Assembly (NCBI RefSeq): GCF_003935895.2
Contig: NZ_CP054058.1
Location: 1,116,001 to 1,180,000, forward strand
DNA: 64,000 nt
DNA from: Scandinavium goeteborgense
Lineage (GTDB): Bacteria; Pseudomonadota; Gammaproteobacteria; Enterobacterales; Enterobacteriaceae
Direction of reading: 5' to 3'
The notes under the pieces are model-generated. The model was not told where the DNA came from, made no database searches, and was given only the letters and a program-made list of their open reading frames with translations. This document shows, piece by piece, positions 37,389-49,371 of the stretch. The position numbers and the translations under genes were made by a program. Every line of letters starts with the position of its first letter. Within the stretch, counting starts at the first letter, position 1.

Positions 37389-39449
37389 TTAATCGGGCTG
37401 CTCAAGTGATTTAATGTAGTCGTAGATCGCCAGCTGTGACCGGACTTTGCGGCGGTTGCCGCGGGGCACGTAACGATTACTCAGTTCTTTGTCGATAAAA
37501 CGGGCTTTCACGGTATCGCTAAATTGCAGGTCGACGATATCCAGCACCTGTTGTTTCAGGCGCGGATCGAGGATAGGCGTAGCGACTTCAATTCGGTAAT
37601 CGATATTGCGCGTCATCCAGTCAGCGGAAGAGAGCCACACTTTTTTCGCGCCGCCATCTTCAAAAATATAGAGCCTGTCGTGCTCAAGATAACGGTCAAC
37701 GATGCTGATGACGTTAATATTTTCGCTAATACCTTCCAGCTGCGGGATAAGTGAACACATACCGCGGATCAGCAGGTTGACCGGCACGCCGGTACTGGAT
37801 GCCGCATACAGACGATCAACCAGGCCTTTATCGACCAGGTTGTTCAGTTTCAGGGTGATCCCCGACGGCCGACCGTTCTGCGCGTGCGCAATTTCGTTGT
37901 CGATCATGTCATACAGCAGACGACGTGAGTTCTGCGGCGAGACCATCAGGTAATCGAAATTCACCGGACGGTATGGGTTCTCAATGAAGTTAAACACCCG
38001 GCGGACTTCGTTGGTGATCCGCGCATCGGCGGTCAGCAGCGAATAGTCGGTGTAAATGCGGGCGGTTTTTTCGTTGAAGTTGCCGGTGCCGATATGCGCA
38101 TAGCGCACTACGTCGTCGCCTTCCTTACGGGAAACAAGGAACAGTTTGGCGTGAATTTTCAGGCCAGGCGCGGAGAAGATCACGTGTACACCGGCTTCCG
38201 TCAGGCGCTTCGCCCAATGGATGTTGGCTTCTTCGTCAAAGCGCGCCTGTAGCTCAACCACCACCGTTACTTTTTTACCGTTGTGCGCCGCGTGGATCAT
38301 CGAATCAATAATGCGCGAGTCTTTTGCCACGCGGTAAATATTGATTTTGATAGCCAGCACGCTCGGGTCAAACGAGGCCTGACGCAGCAATTCCAGCACG
38401 TGCTCAAAGGTGTGGTACGGGTAATAGAGCAGCACGTCGCGATGACGAATGGCGTCGAAACCGTTGCGGAATTTATCGAACCAGATATGGCGCAGGCGCG
38501 GCAGCGGTTTGTTCACCAGGTTGGCTTTACCGACGTTCGGGAAGCCAATGAAATCTTTAAAGTTATGGTAGCGGCCGCCCGGCACAATGGAGTCATAGCG
38601 GGTGATGGCGAATTTCTTACGCAGCATCTCGACCATCGCATCAGGCATATCGCGCTGATACACAAAGCGCACCGGCTCCGCCGTCAGGCGCTGCTTCAGG
38701 CTCGAGGACATCAACTCCATCAGGCTCGATTCCATCTCGTGCACCAGGTCGTACTCGGCATCACGGGTCATTTTCATCGAGTAGGCATTCAGGGCGTCGT
38801 AATCGAAGAAGCCCTGGAAAATGTCGTCCAGGCAGTAGCGCAGAATGTTGTCGAGCAGGATCATCGGTTTGCGGCGGCGCGGGGTTTCCGGCGGCAAATT
38901 GACGAAGCGCGGCACTTTATCCGACGGGATTTCCAGCAGCGCGTAGCTAATTTCTTCGCCGCGAATAATCTCCACCGCCAGATAGGTGTAATCGTCTTTC
39001 AGGAACTGCACCAAATCGGTTTCGCGGTTAATCAGGATCGGCGTGATGTGCTGGCGCAGGTAATGTTTGAAGTAGTGGCGTAACCAGCTTTGCTGATTGA
39101 CCGACAGCTGACGCTCGTTAATCAGGAAGATTTGATTACGCGCCATTTCGAGCAGCAGTTCGTTATAAAGGCTGTCAAATTCCTGGTCAGCTTTCAACAC
39201 GCGGGCCTGAATTTTTCCCAGAAGATGGCGGGAATGGGCGTTGAGGCCTTGTTCTTCACTGATGATAATGCGGCGTTTGAGTTCGGCAAAACGTACTTTA
39301 TAGAACTCATCAAGGTTATTGGAATAGATACCCAAAAAACGCATGCGTTCTATCAACGGGTTACTTTTATCCGCCGCTTCCTGGAGCACGCGCTCGTTAA
39401 AGGTTAACCAGCTCAGTTCTTTTTCGATATAAAGCTTATCCTGACCCAT
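37389..39449 (-). CDS. ppk: Polyphosphate kinase 1
   Basis: 686 residues (E. coli 688). Four PPK1 domains: N, head (CHAD-like), and two phospholipase-D-like catalytic domains. The autophosphorylated histidine is His433 in [15 protein letters not shown], and a second conserved His lies in [21 protein letters not shown]. It makes polyphosphate from ATP reversibly, at the inner membrane. Operon ppk-ppx. A degenerate Pho-box-like sequence lies about 75-95 bases upstream but is not convincing. Confidence 0.97.
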   Translation of the reverse strand: MGQDKLYIEKELSWLTFNERVLQEAADKSNPLIERMRFLGIYSNNLDEFYKVRFAELKRRIIISEEQGLNAHSRHLLGKIQARVLKADQEFDSLYNELLLEMARNQIFLINERQLSVNQQSWLRHYFKHYLRQHITPILINRETDLVQFLKDDYTYLAVEIIRGEEISYALLEIPSDKVPRFVNLPPETPRRRKPMILLDNILRYCLDDIFQGFFDYDALNAYSMKMTRDAEYDLVHEMESSLMELMSSSLKQRLTAEPVRFVYQRDMPDAMVEMLRKKFAITRYDSIVPGGRYHNFKDFIGFPNVGKANLVNKPLPRLRHIWFDKFRNGFDAIRHRDVLLYYPYHTFEHVLELLRQASFDPSVLAIKINIYRVAKDSRIIDSMIHAAHNGKKVTVVVELQARFDEEANIHWAKRLTEAGVHVIFSAPGLKIHAKLFLVSRKEGDDVVRYAHIGTGNFNEKTARIYTDYSLLTADARITNEVRRVFNFIENPYRPVNFDYLMVSPQNSRRLLYDMIDNEIAHAQNGRPSGITLKLNNLVDKGLVDRLYAASSTGVPVNLLIRGMCSLIPQLEGISENINVISIVDRYLEHDRLYIFEDGGAKKVWLSSADWMTRNIDYRIEVATPILDPRLKQQVLDIVDLQFSDTVKARFIDKELSNRYVPRGNRRKVRSQLAIYDYIKSLEQPD

Positions 39450-39600
39450 TACTACTCACACTCCGGTTGATTGACGCGGACAGCCCTCACATTATGGCGA
39501 GCTTTGACCTGTGATGTCCAACTGTGCCAGGTAAGTATGACAATAATCTGTTTGTCGTGAACCTGGGATAACGTTTTTTTATTATTCAGCGGTATGGGAG

Positions 39601-39633
39601 AGGGAAGAAAGCGCCTGTCGTGACGGACAGGCG
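39601..39633 (-). terminator. Terminator downstream of purN
   Basis: CGCCTGTC / GACAGGCG stem with a six-base loop, followed on the minus strand by CTTTCTTCC. It lies eight bases past the purN stop, in the 192-base gap before ppk, which otherwise shows no gene. Confidence 0.65.
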
Positions 39634-39641
39634 GTTTGGAA

Positions 39642-40282
39642 CTACGCTTCGGAGGCGTAGCCTTGCGCGGGAAGCTGAACGCCGTCCAGCCATGCGCTGT
39701 TGTCTTTCATTGCCAGACGTCCGTCGACAAACCAGCTCACTACCAGCGGGTAAATGGCGTGTTCCTGATGTTGAACGCGAGCGGTAATGTCATCTTCCGT
39801 ATCACCGGCGAACACCGGTACGTTGGCCTGTAAAATCACCGGGCCGCCGTCGAGTTCGTCCGTTACGAAATGCACGGAGGTGCCGTGCTCTTCGTCGCCG
39901 TTTTCCAGTACCTGACGATGGGTATTCAGGCCCGGATATTTCGGTAGCAGGGAAGGGTGGATATTCAGCAGACGCCCCTGATAGTGCGCGACGAACGCCG
40001 GACTCAGAATGCGCATATAGCCTGCCAGCACCACCACATCCGGGGCGTAGGCGTCAATTTCCTGCATCAGTTCGCGGTCAAATGCTTCGCGATTGGGAAA
40101 CTGACTGGCGCTCAGAGCATGAGCCGGGATCGTTGCTTCACGGGCGCGCTCAAGGCCGAACGCGTCGGCCTTATTGCTGAATACAGCCCGCAGGGTGCCA
40201 TTGATTTTCTTCTGCTTGCAGGCGTCGATAATCGCCTGCAAATTGCTTCCGTTGCCCGAAATCAGCACCACAATATTTTTCA

Positions 40283-40283
<1 letters not shown>
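39642..40283 (-). CDS. purN: Phosphoribosylglycinamide formyltransferase 1
   Basis: 213 residues (E. coli 212). It has the GAR transformylase fold with LISGNGSNLQAIID at the N-terminus (phosphate binding). The catalytic Asn and His are in LLNIHPSLLPKYPG, and the catalytic Asp is in HFVTDELDGGPVI. It transfers formyl from 10-formyl-tetrahydrofolate to GAR in purine synthesis. The start overlaps the purM stop as TAATG, giving translational coupling in the purMN operon. Confidence 0.97.
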
Positions 40284-41341
<1,058 letters not shown>

Positions 41342-41362
41342 TTAGCAAATAAAATCGGCGCC

Positions 41363-41391
41363 ATTCTAACAGCCTAAGCAAACGTTTGCGA
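41363..41391 (-). promoter_or_regulatory. purMN promoter with PurR box
   Basis: AAGCAAACGTTTGCGA (41376-41391) carries the palindromic PurR core GCAAACGTTTGC. On the minus strand a TAGAAT -10 (41363-41368) lies 17 bases from TCGCAA at the box edge, so bound PurR would block polymerase. Confidence 0.85.
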
Positions 41392-41476
41392 GTCTGGGCG
41401 CGGGATATCTTTTGTTGACGTTTTTTTACACGCGTTCAGCATTCATTCAGGCAAATTTGAACCCGTTCACGAAAAT

Positions 41477-41545
41477 GAAACCGGGTACATTTTAATGCTT
41501 GCAGGTTATTGCCACAGCACACAATATTCCACTGAAACCGGTTTC
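41477..41545 (+). promoter_or_regulatory. LacI/GalR-type operators upstream of bglK
   Basis: GAAACCGGTTTC is a perfect 12-base palindrome at 41534-41545; a weaker copy, GAAACCGGGTAC, sits 57 bases upstream (41477-41488). TGAAACCGGTTTCT closely resembles the AscG operator as I recall it, suggesting a LacI/GalR repressor responding to beta-glucosides. No such repressor gene lies in the window. Confidence 0.6.
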
Positions 41546-41574
41546 TGAAATTGCCGTCAGGAGGAGTAAAGCAG

Positions 41575-43894
<2,320 letters not shown>

Positions 43895-43922
43895 TCGTGC
43901 GCGATTTCTTCTCTGAAAGACA

Positions 43923-43950
43923 AAACCTCGCTTCGGCGGGGTTTATTTTT
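43923..43950 (+). terminator. Terminator after the 6-phospho-beta-glucosidase gene
   Basis: AAACCTCGC / GCGGGGTTT stem closed by a UUCG tetraloop, followed by ATTTTT. It isolates the beta-glucoside pair from upp. Confidence 0.85.
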
Positions 43951-44087
43951 ATCCTTACTTTATAATAAGTAACAATGTGTTAATCACTTTGCTTGATCCC
44001 CGTCAATGAGAACGGGTATGGCGCTGCCTGCAAAAAGCGGTATAATCCGGCGATTTTTTTGTGGTTGCCCCTCAGAGGAGAAAGAGA

Positions 44088-44714
44088 ATGAAGATTGTGG
44101 AAGTGAAACACCCGCTCGTAAAACACAAGCTGGGCCTGATGCGTGAGCATGACATCAGCACCAAACGCTTCCGTGAACTCGCCTCAGAAGTGGGCAGCTT
44201 GCTGACTTATGAAGCAACGTCTGACCTGGTTACTGAAACTGTCACCATCGAAGGCTGGAACGGCCCGGTGCAGGTTGAGCAGATCAAAGGCAAGAAAATT
44301 ACCGTTGTGCCAATCCTGCGTGCAGGCCTGGGCATGATGGAAGGCGTGTTGGAGCACGTTCCGAGCGCGCGTATCAGCGTGGTCGGCATTTACCGTAATG
44401 AAGAAACCCTCGAGCCAGTACCGTACTTCCAGAAGCTGGTGTCTAACATCGACGAGCGTATGGCGCTGGTGGTTGACCCCATGCTGGCAACCGGTGGTTC
44501 GATGATCGCCACTATCGACCTGCTGAAAAATGCCGGGTGTAGCAGCATTAAGGTGCTGGTTCTGGTTGCGGCCCCGGAAGGTATCGCCGCGCTGGAGAAA
44601 GCGCACCCGGATGTCGAACTCTACACCGCATCCATTGACCAGGGCCTGAACGAGCACGGATACATTATTCCGGGCCTCGGCGACGCCGGTGACAAGATTT
44701 TTGGTACCAAATAA
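44088..44714 (+). CDS. upp: Uracil phosphoribosyltransferase
   Basis: 208 residues from the ATG after AGAGGAG ([20 protein letters not shown]). Type I PRTase with the PRPP-binding loop [12 protein letters not shown] and the uracil-binding C-terminal [17 protein letters not shown]. It makes UMP from uracil and PRPP. A TATAAT at 44041-44046 probably marks its promoter. It forms the upp-uraA salvage operon with the uracil permease; a terminator-like hairpin lies between the two. Confidence 0.97.
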   Translation: MKIVEVKHPLVKHKLGLMREHDISTKRFRELASEVGSLLTYEATSDLVTETVTIEGWNGPVQVEQIKGKKITVVPILRAGLGMMEGVLEHVPSARISVVGIYRNEETLEPVPYFQKLVSNIDERMALVVDPMLATGGSMIATIDLLKNAGCSSIKVLVLVAAPEGIAALEKAHPDVELYTASIDQGLNEHGYIIPGLGDAGDKIFGTK

Positions 44715-44730
44715 GAGATTCATAAAAAAT

Positions 44731-44758
44731 AGCCGACTTTGAGAGTCGGCTTTTTTTT
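44731..44758 (+). terminator. Terminator/attenuator between upp and uraA
   Basis: AGCCGAC / GTCGGCT stem with a seven-base loop and a run of eight T. As upp-uraA is known as an operon in E. coli, it probably lowers uraA expression rather than stopping it. Confidence 0.85.
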
Positions 44759-44808
44759 GACTAAAACACACCAACACAAACAACAACACTCAGAAAGAGG
44801 ATAAGACT

Positions 44809-46095
44809 ATGACGCGCCGCGCTATCGGGGTAAGTGAAAGACCGCCACTTTTGCAGACCATCCCGCTTAGTTTGCAGCATCTGTTCGCCATGTTTGGCGC
44901 GACGGTGCTGGTACCTTTCCTGTTCCACATCAACCCGGCAACGGTTCTGCTGTTCAACGGTATCGGCACGCTGATGTATCTGTTCATCTGCAAGGGCAAA
45001 ATCCCGGCCTATCTCGGTTCAAGCTTTGCGTTTATTTCCCCGGTGCTGCTGCTGTTACCGTTGGGTTATGAAGTGGCGCTCGGTGGCTTCATTATGTGCG
45101 GCGTACTGTTCTGCCTGGTGTCGTTCATCGTCAAAAAAGCGGGCACCGGCTGGCTGGACGTGATGTTCCCCCCGGCGGCGATGGGCGCGATTGTCGCGGT
45201 TATCGGTCTGGAGCTCGCGGGTGTGGCGGCGAATATGGCGGGCCTGTTGCCCGCGACGGGAACAACCCCGAACTCGACCAGCATCATGATTGCGCTGATC
45301 ACGTTGGGCGTAACGGTCTTCAGCTCAGTGCTGTTCCGTGGCTTCCTGGCGATCATCCCCATCCTGATCGGCGTGCTGACCGGCTACGCGCTGTCGTTTG
45401 CGATGGGCATTGTTGATACGGCACCGATTGCTAACGCGCCGTGGTTTGCGCTGCCAACCTTCTACACCCCACGCTTTGAATGGTTTGCGATCTTCACCAT
45501 TCTGCCTGCCGCGCTGGTGGTTATCGCCGAGCACGTTGGGCACCTGGTAGTGACCGCGAACATCGTCAAAAAAGATCTGATCCGCGACCCGGGCCTGCAT
45601 CGTTCAATGTTTGCCAACGGCCTGTCGACTATCATTTCCGGTTTCTTCGGCTCTACGCCAAACACCACCTACGGTGAAAACATTGGCGTGATGGCGATCA
45701 CCCGCGTGTACAGCACCTGGGTTATTGGCGGCGCGGCGATCATCGCCATCCTGCTGTCCTGCGTCGGTAAACTGGCGGCAGCGATTCAAATTATCCCGGT
45801 TCCGGTTATCGGCGGCGTGTCTCTGCTGCTGTACGGGGTGATTGGTGCGTCAGGTATTCGCGTGCTGATTGAATCGAAAGTCGATTACAACAAAACACAA
45901 AACCTGATCCTGACCGCCGTGATTCTGATCATCGGCGTCAGCGGTGCGACCGTACACATCGGCGCGGCAGAGCTGAAAGGCATGGCGCTGGCGACCATCG
46001 TGGGTGTGGCGCTGAGCCTTATCTTCAAACTGATCAGCGTCCTGCGCCCGGAAGAAGTAGTGCTGGATCCGGTTGATAGCGATAAAACAGCGTAG
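44809..46095 (+). CDS. uraA: Uracil:proton symporter UraA
   Basis: 428 residues, NCS2/NAT family, fourteen membrane spans. The substrate-binding glutamates are conserved at exactly the E. coli positions: Glu241 in IAEHVGHLV and Glu290 in TTYGENIGVM. It imports uracil for UPRT, encoded just upstream. The start at MTRRAIGVSERPPLLQT has AAGAGGATAAG as ribosome-binding site. A GC-rich terminator follows the stop. Confidence 0.97.
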   Translation: MTRRAIGVSERPPLLQTIPLSLQHLFAMFGATVLVPFLFHINPATVLLFNGIGTLMYLFICKGKIPAYLGSSFAFISPVLLLLPLGYEVALGGFIMCGVLFCLVSFIVKKAGTGWLDVMFPPAAMGAIVAVIGLELAGVAANMAGLLPATGTTPNSTSIMIALITLGVTVFSSVLFRGFLAIIPILIGVLTGYALSFAMGIVDTAPIANAPWFALPTFYTPRFEWFAIFTILPAALVVIAEHVGHLVVTANIVKKDLIRDPGLHRSMFANGLSTIISGFFGSTPNTTYGENIGVMAITRVYSTWVIGGAAIIAILLSCVGKLAAAIQIIPVPVIGGVSLLLYGVIGASGIRVLIESKVDYNKTQNLILTAVILIIGVSGATVHIGAAELKGMALATIVGVALSLIFKLISVLRPEEVVLDPVDSDKTA

Positions 46096-46104
46096 TGATC
46101 AACC

Positions 46105-46136
46105 AACCGGGCGGGACTTCCCGTCCGGTTCTCTCA
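46105..46136 (+). terminator. Intrinsic terminator after uraA
   Basis: AACCGGGCGGG / CCCGTCCGGTT stem (one G-U pair) with a short loop, then TCTCTC. Confidence 0.7.
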
Positions 46137-46179
46137 TTCGCGGATCTTGTGTTACACTCATCGCGTTTTTAGCAGTTCC

Positions 46180-46197
46180 ATGTTGAGGTCATTCTGA
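46180..46197 (+). other. Five-codon upstream ORF overlapping the hda start
   Basis: ATG TTG AGG TCA TTC TGA lies immediately before hda, and its TGA shares two bases with the CTG start (CTGA). Ribosome-binding sequence for the ATG itself is poor, so it may simply contain the hda Shine-Dalgarno. Its role, if any, is unproven. Confidence 0.3.
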
Positions 46198-46895
46198 ACG
46201 CTCCGGCTCAGCTCTCTTTGCCACTCTATCTTCCCGACGACGAAACCTTTGCGAGTTTCTGGGCGGGTGATAACTCTTCTTTACTTGCCGCAGTGCAAAC
46301 CATGCTGCGTCAGGATCACAGCGGATACATTTACGTCTGGTCGCGCGAAGGCGCTGGCCGCAGCCATTTGCTGCACGCAGCGTGCGCCGAGCTTTCACAG
46401 CGTGGTGACGCCGTCGGCTATGTTCCGCTGGATAAACGTACCTGGTTCGTTCCGGATGTGCTGGAAGGCATGGAACATCTGTCGCTGGTTTGCATCGATA
46501 ATATCGAATGCGTGGCCGGGGATGAGACGTGGGAAATGGCGATTTTTAATCTCTACAACCGCATTCTCGAATCGGGCAAAACGCGTCTGCTGATCACCGG
46601 CGATCGTCCACCACGCCAGCTGAATGTGGCGCTGCCGGATCTCGCATCCCGCCTCGACTGGGGGCAAATCTACAAGCTGCAACCGTTGTCCGATGAGGAT
46701 AAACTCCAGGCGTTACAGTTGCGTGCCAAAATGCGTGGGTTTGAGATGCCGGAAGACGTCTGCCGCTTCCTGATGAAGCGCCTCGATCGCGAAACCCGCA
46801 CCCTGTTTATGACGCTTGATCAGCTCGATCGCGCGTCGATTACCGCTCAACGCAAGCTGACTATCCCGTTTGTGAAAGAGATCCTCAAGCTGTAA
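46194..46895 (+). CDS. hda: DnaA inactivator Hda (CTG start)
   Basis: 233 residues if started at CTG 46194, the unusual start used in E. coli hda, with TTGAGG five bases upstream. This start is favoured because it alone includes the beta-clamp-binding hexapeptide QLSLPL (residues 6-11); the next in-frame initiator, TTG at 46218, would delete it. The AAA+ domain carries the P-loop-like [12 protein letters not shown], sensor residues and the arginine-finger region. Hda-ADP bound to the DNA-loaded clamp stimulates ATP hydrolysis by DnaA (RIDA), preventing over-initiation. Followed by REP elements and a convergent peptidase gene. Confidence 0.95.
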   Translation: MNAPAQLSLPLYLPDDETFASFWAGDNSSLLAAVQTMLRQDHSGYIYVWSREGAGRSHLLHAACAELSQRGDAVGYVPLDKRTWFVPDVLEGMEHLSLVCIDNIECVAGDETWEMAIFNLYNRILESGKTRLLITGDRPPRQLNVALPDLASRLDWGQIYKLQPLSDEDKLQALQLRAKMRGFEMPEDVCRFLMKRLDRETRTLFMTLDQLDRASITAQRKLTIPFVKEILKL

Positions 46896-46959
46896 GCCGG
46901 ATAAGCATAGCGCCATCCGGCACCATTGCCCGGCGGCGCTACGCTTGCGCGGGCCTACA
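46896..46959. repeat. REP pair (BIME) between hda and the M17 peptidase gene
   Basis: Two REP units in succession: GCCGGAT...ATCCGGC (46896-46921) and TGCCCGG...CGCGGGCCTACA (46927-46959), between convergent genes. Confidence 0.85.
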
Positions 46960-46972
46960 AAACCACACGACA

Positions 46973-48412
46973 TTACGCCAAATCATCCAATAAATGCTGC
47001 ACCAACAACGGTATCGGTCGCCCTGACGCCACGCTTCTGCCGCCTTCACGCCACAATGCCGTGCCGCTGACATCCAGGTGCGCCCATGGAATTTCCGGTG
47101 GGCAGAAATGATGGAGCAACCACGCCGCCGATGCGCTGATCGCCGCGTTGTTGGTTGGGGTATTACACAAATCGGCAATCGCGCTTTCGGTCTGTTTTTT
47201 CATTCGCCCATCGAGCGGCAGCGACCAGACCTCGTCGCCACTTTTCTTCCCGGCCCGAACCAACTGCTCGCGCAACCTCTCGTTTTGCGTCATCAACCCG
47301 CTCAGCTCATAGCCCAGCGCTTTTACCACTGCACCCGTCAGCGTCGCCATATCGATAATGAAATGGGTCTGCGGATGACGCTGGCTCGCCCAGGCAATCG
47401 CATCGGCCAGAACCAGACGGCCTTCGGCGTCGGTGTTATTAATTTCCACCGTCATCCCGTTACAGGCGCGCGCCACGCTGCCAGGCTGCATGGCCTCCGG
47501 GCCGATGGCGTTTTCTGCCAGCGCCAGCACGCCCATCACCCGCACCGGGAGCGCCAGTTCCGCAATACTCAGCATCAGGCCGAGCACGTTTGCCGCGCCG
47601 CACATGTCGTATTTCATGGTGTACATGCCTGCGCCTGCTTTCAGCCACAGGCCGCCGGTGTCGAACGTAATGCCTTTCCCAACGTAGCTGCGAACCGGGC
47701 CATCTTTCGCCCCGTCATAATGAATAGCTAACAGGCGAGGCGGGCGCGATGAGCCTTTGCCGACGGCGTGCAGCAGGCCCAGTCCTTGCTCAACGATCGC
47801 TTTTTCATCCAGCACTTCGCAACGAAGAGTCGGGAAAAGTTTGCACAGTTTCTGCGCCTCCTCGACCACATACTGCGGCGTACAGATTTCCGAAGGAATA
47901 TCCGCCAGCCGACGTGCCGCCAGCATCCCATTGGCGACCGCATGCTGCTGGCGAAATGCCGACTGCAGCGTTTCCTGCTGCGACGGTAGACAGAATCCGG
48001 TCAGGCATTTGACCCGATCGCGCGCAGTTTTGCCGCTTTTCAGGCCAAGATCGTCGAGGCTGTGATCGAGATTGAAGACCCAACGCAGCACTGGATCGCG
48101 CACGCCGCTTTCCGTCAGCAACGTGCAGTCCAGCACCACGTTTTCGCTAACGGGCTTTTTGAATAACGGACGCAACGCCACGAGCAGTTCTTCGGTCAGC
48201 GTATCCTGCCACGCGGCATCAGGAATCATTGTGATGCGGGCGAACGGCGGGCAGCCAAATTGACTGTCTGCCAGCTGACCCTTTCGGGCCTGGGCGACCA
48301 TTTCCGCCAGCAGCGGAATGTCGAACGCCTCCAGCAGCGGGCTGTCAGGTGAGGTAATCAAATGACTGCCGTGCGCTAAGACGGAAGGATCGGTGACTAA
48401 ACGATATTCCAT
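46973..48412 (-). CDS. M17 family leucyl aminopeptidase-like protein
   Basis: 479 residues. The C-terminal M17 catalytic domain is complete: Lys246 and Asp251 in GKGITFDTGG, Lys258 (LWLKAG), Asp269, and NTDAEGRL at 326-333 with the metal ligands Asp328 and Glu330 and the catalytic Arg332. The N-terminal domain is divergent from PepA. No signal peptide, so cytoplasmic. It removes N-terminal residues from short peptides. It is the last gene of a tight operon after PTS EIIC and glycosylasparaginase (three-base gap). In that context it probably trims a transported peptide or glycopeptide. It is distinct from PepB, which lies upstream of sseB in E. coli. Specificity is unknown. Confidence 0.9.
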   Translation of the reverse strand: MEYRLVTDPSVLAHGSHLITSPDSPLLEAFDIPLLAEMVAQARKGQLADSQFGCPPFARITMIPDAAWQDTLTEELLVALRPLFKKPVSENVVLDCTLLTESGVRDPVLRWVFNLDHSLDDLGLKSGKTARDRVKCLTGFCLPSQQETLQSAFRQQHAVANGMLAARRLADIPSEICTPQYVVEEAQKLCKLFPTLRCEVLDEKAIVEQGLGLLHAVGKGSSRPPRLLAIHYDGAKDGPVRSYVGKGITFDTGGLWLKAGAGMYTMKYDMCGAANVLGLMLSIAELALPVRVMGVLALAENAIGPEAMQPGSVARACNGMTVEINNTDAEGRLVLADAIAWASQRHPQTHFIIDMATLTGAVVKALGYELSGLMTQNERLREQLVRAGKKSGDEVWSLPLDGRMKKQTESAIADLCNTPTNNAAISASAAWLLHHFCPPEIPWAHLDVSGTALWREGGRSVASGRPIPLLVQHLLDDLA

Positions 48413-48415
48413 GAT

Positions 48416-49369
48416 TTACTCCTCAATCGGGGCGCGAATGCGCGTGGCGTAAGCCTGCATCCATTCATCATCCACCGGCTGGTAATGGGTTTTCTCCTGG
48501 CGGCGCTCGGCGCGGTAAACGGTCAGAGGCTGATTTTCTGAGGCGACCACAAACGAAAACGTTTTGATGTTGGTGGCGGCGCCAAATTCCCCACGACGGT
48601 TCATGCACACCACCGACAGGTCGCCCGCGCGGCCAAAGCGCGACATCAGCTTGTCTTCCAGCTCAAACACCACCGAATCCGCGGCGTCCTGCGGCGACAT
48701 ACCGCCCGCCATCCGACGCACGATTTCGTAGCTGGTGCAGCCTTTCATCAGGTCTTCGCCAACGCCGGTGGCGGTTGCCGCGCCGGTTTCGCTGTCGCAG
48801 TAAAAGCCGGAGCCCATGATCGGCGAATCGCCAATGCGTCCGCGTTTTTTCATAAACAGACCGCTGGTAGAGGTGGCGACGCTCATTGAACCTTGTTGAT
48901 CGAGCCCGATGATGCCGACCGTGTCGTGGCCGTCATACGGGCTGAGGCCTTTGTCGAGCGTTTCACGACAGCGCTTGCGGTAGTGCTGCATGGCACGGTC
49001 GGTCAGCATAATTTTCTCGGCAAAACCCTGTTCCAGCGCCCATTCGCGCGCGCCCTGGCCGACAAGTAGCGAGTTATAGCGCTGGCGGCTGAGCGCCTGT
49101 GCCACGCGAACCGGATTGGCGATATCAATCAGATTGCCGACCGCACCAAACGCCAGGGTGTCGCCGTCCATAAAGGCGGCGTCCAGTTCAACCTCGCCGT
49201 TTTCGGTCGGCAGCCCGCCGTAGCCGACGGATTTGTAGAGCGGAAAGTCTTCGACGGCTACAACAGCATCCACCACGGCGGTGGAGGCGGCTCTCCCTGC
49301 GGCCAGCGCCGACGCTGATTCAGTGACACCTTCCAGCGCCATTCGCCAGGTTGCAATAATTCCCCACAT
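48416..49369 (-). CDS. N4-(beta-N-acetylglucosaminyl)-L-asparaginase family protein
   Basis: 317 residues, N-terminal-nucleophile hydrolase. The autocleavage site is Asp149-Thr150 in GHDTVGIIGLD; Thr150 becomes the catalytic nucleophile. Residues that clamp the asparagine amino and carboxyl groups in human aspartylglucosaminidase have counterparts: Trp8 (IIATWRM), Arg178 and Asp181 (GRIGDSPIMGSG). VGYGGLPTENGEVELDAAFMDG is also family-typical. The family cleaves the GlcNAc-Asn bond or, in other members, isoaspartyl peptides or asparagine. No signal peptide, so cytoplasmic. It lies two bases after the EIIC gene and three before the aminopeptidase gene. The family is firm; whether the substrate is a glycosylasparagine is inferred from the PTS partner. 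Confidence 0.87.
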   Translation of the reverse strand: MWGIIATWRMALEGVTESASALAAGRAASTAVVDAVVAVEDFPLYKSVGYGGLPTENGEVELDAAFMDGDTLAFGAVGNLIDIANPVRVAQALSRQRYNSLLVGQGAREWALEQGFAEKIMLTDRAMQHYRKRCRETLDKGLSPYDGHDTVGIIGLDQQGSMSVATSTSGLFMKKRGRIGDSPIMGSGFYCDSETGAATATGVGEDLMKGCTSYEIVRRMAGGMSPQDAADSVVFELEDKLMSRFGRAGDLSVVCMNRRGEFGAATNIKTFSFVVASENQPLTVYRAERRQEKTHYQPVDDEWMQAYATRIRAPIEE

Positions 49370-49371
49370 CG

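Noticed and set aside
38283-39083. Plus-strand open frame of about 266 codons opposite ppk
   Set aside because: Antisense shadow of ppk with His/Arg/Gln bias and no ribosome-binding site.
39524-39543. Pho-box-like sequence TTGTCAT...CTGGCAC upstream of ppk on the minus strand
   Set aside because: The half-sites are six bases apart instead of four and the second is imperfect; only a weak resemblance, although ppk is phosphate-regulated in relatives.
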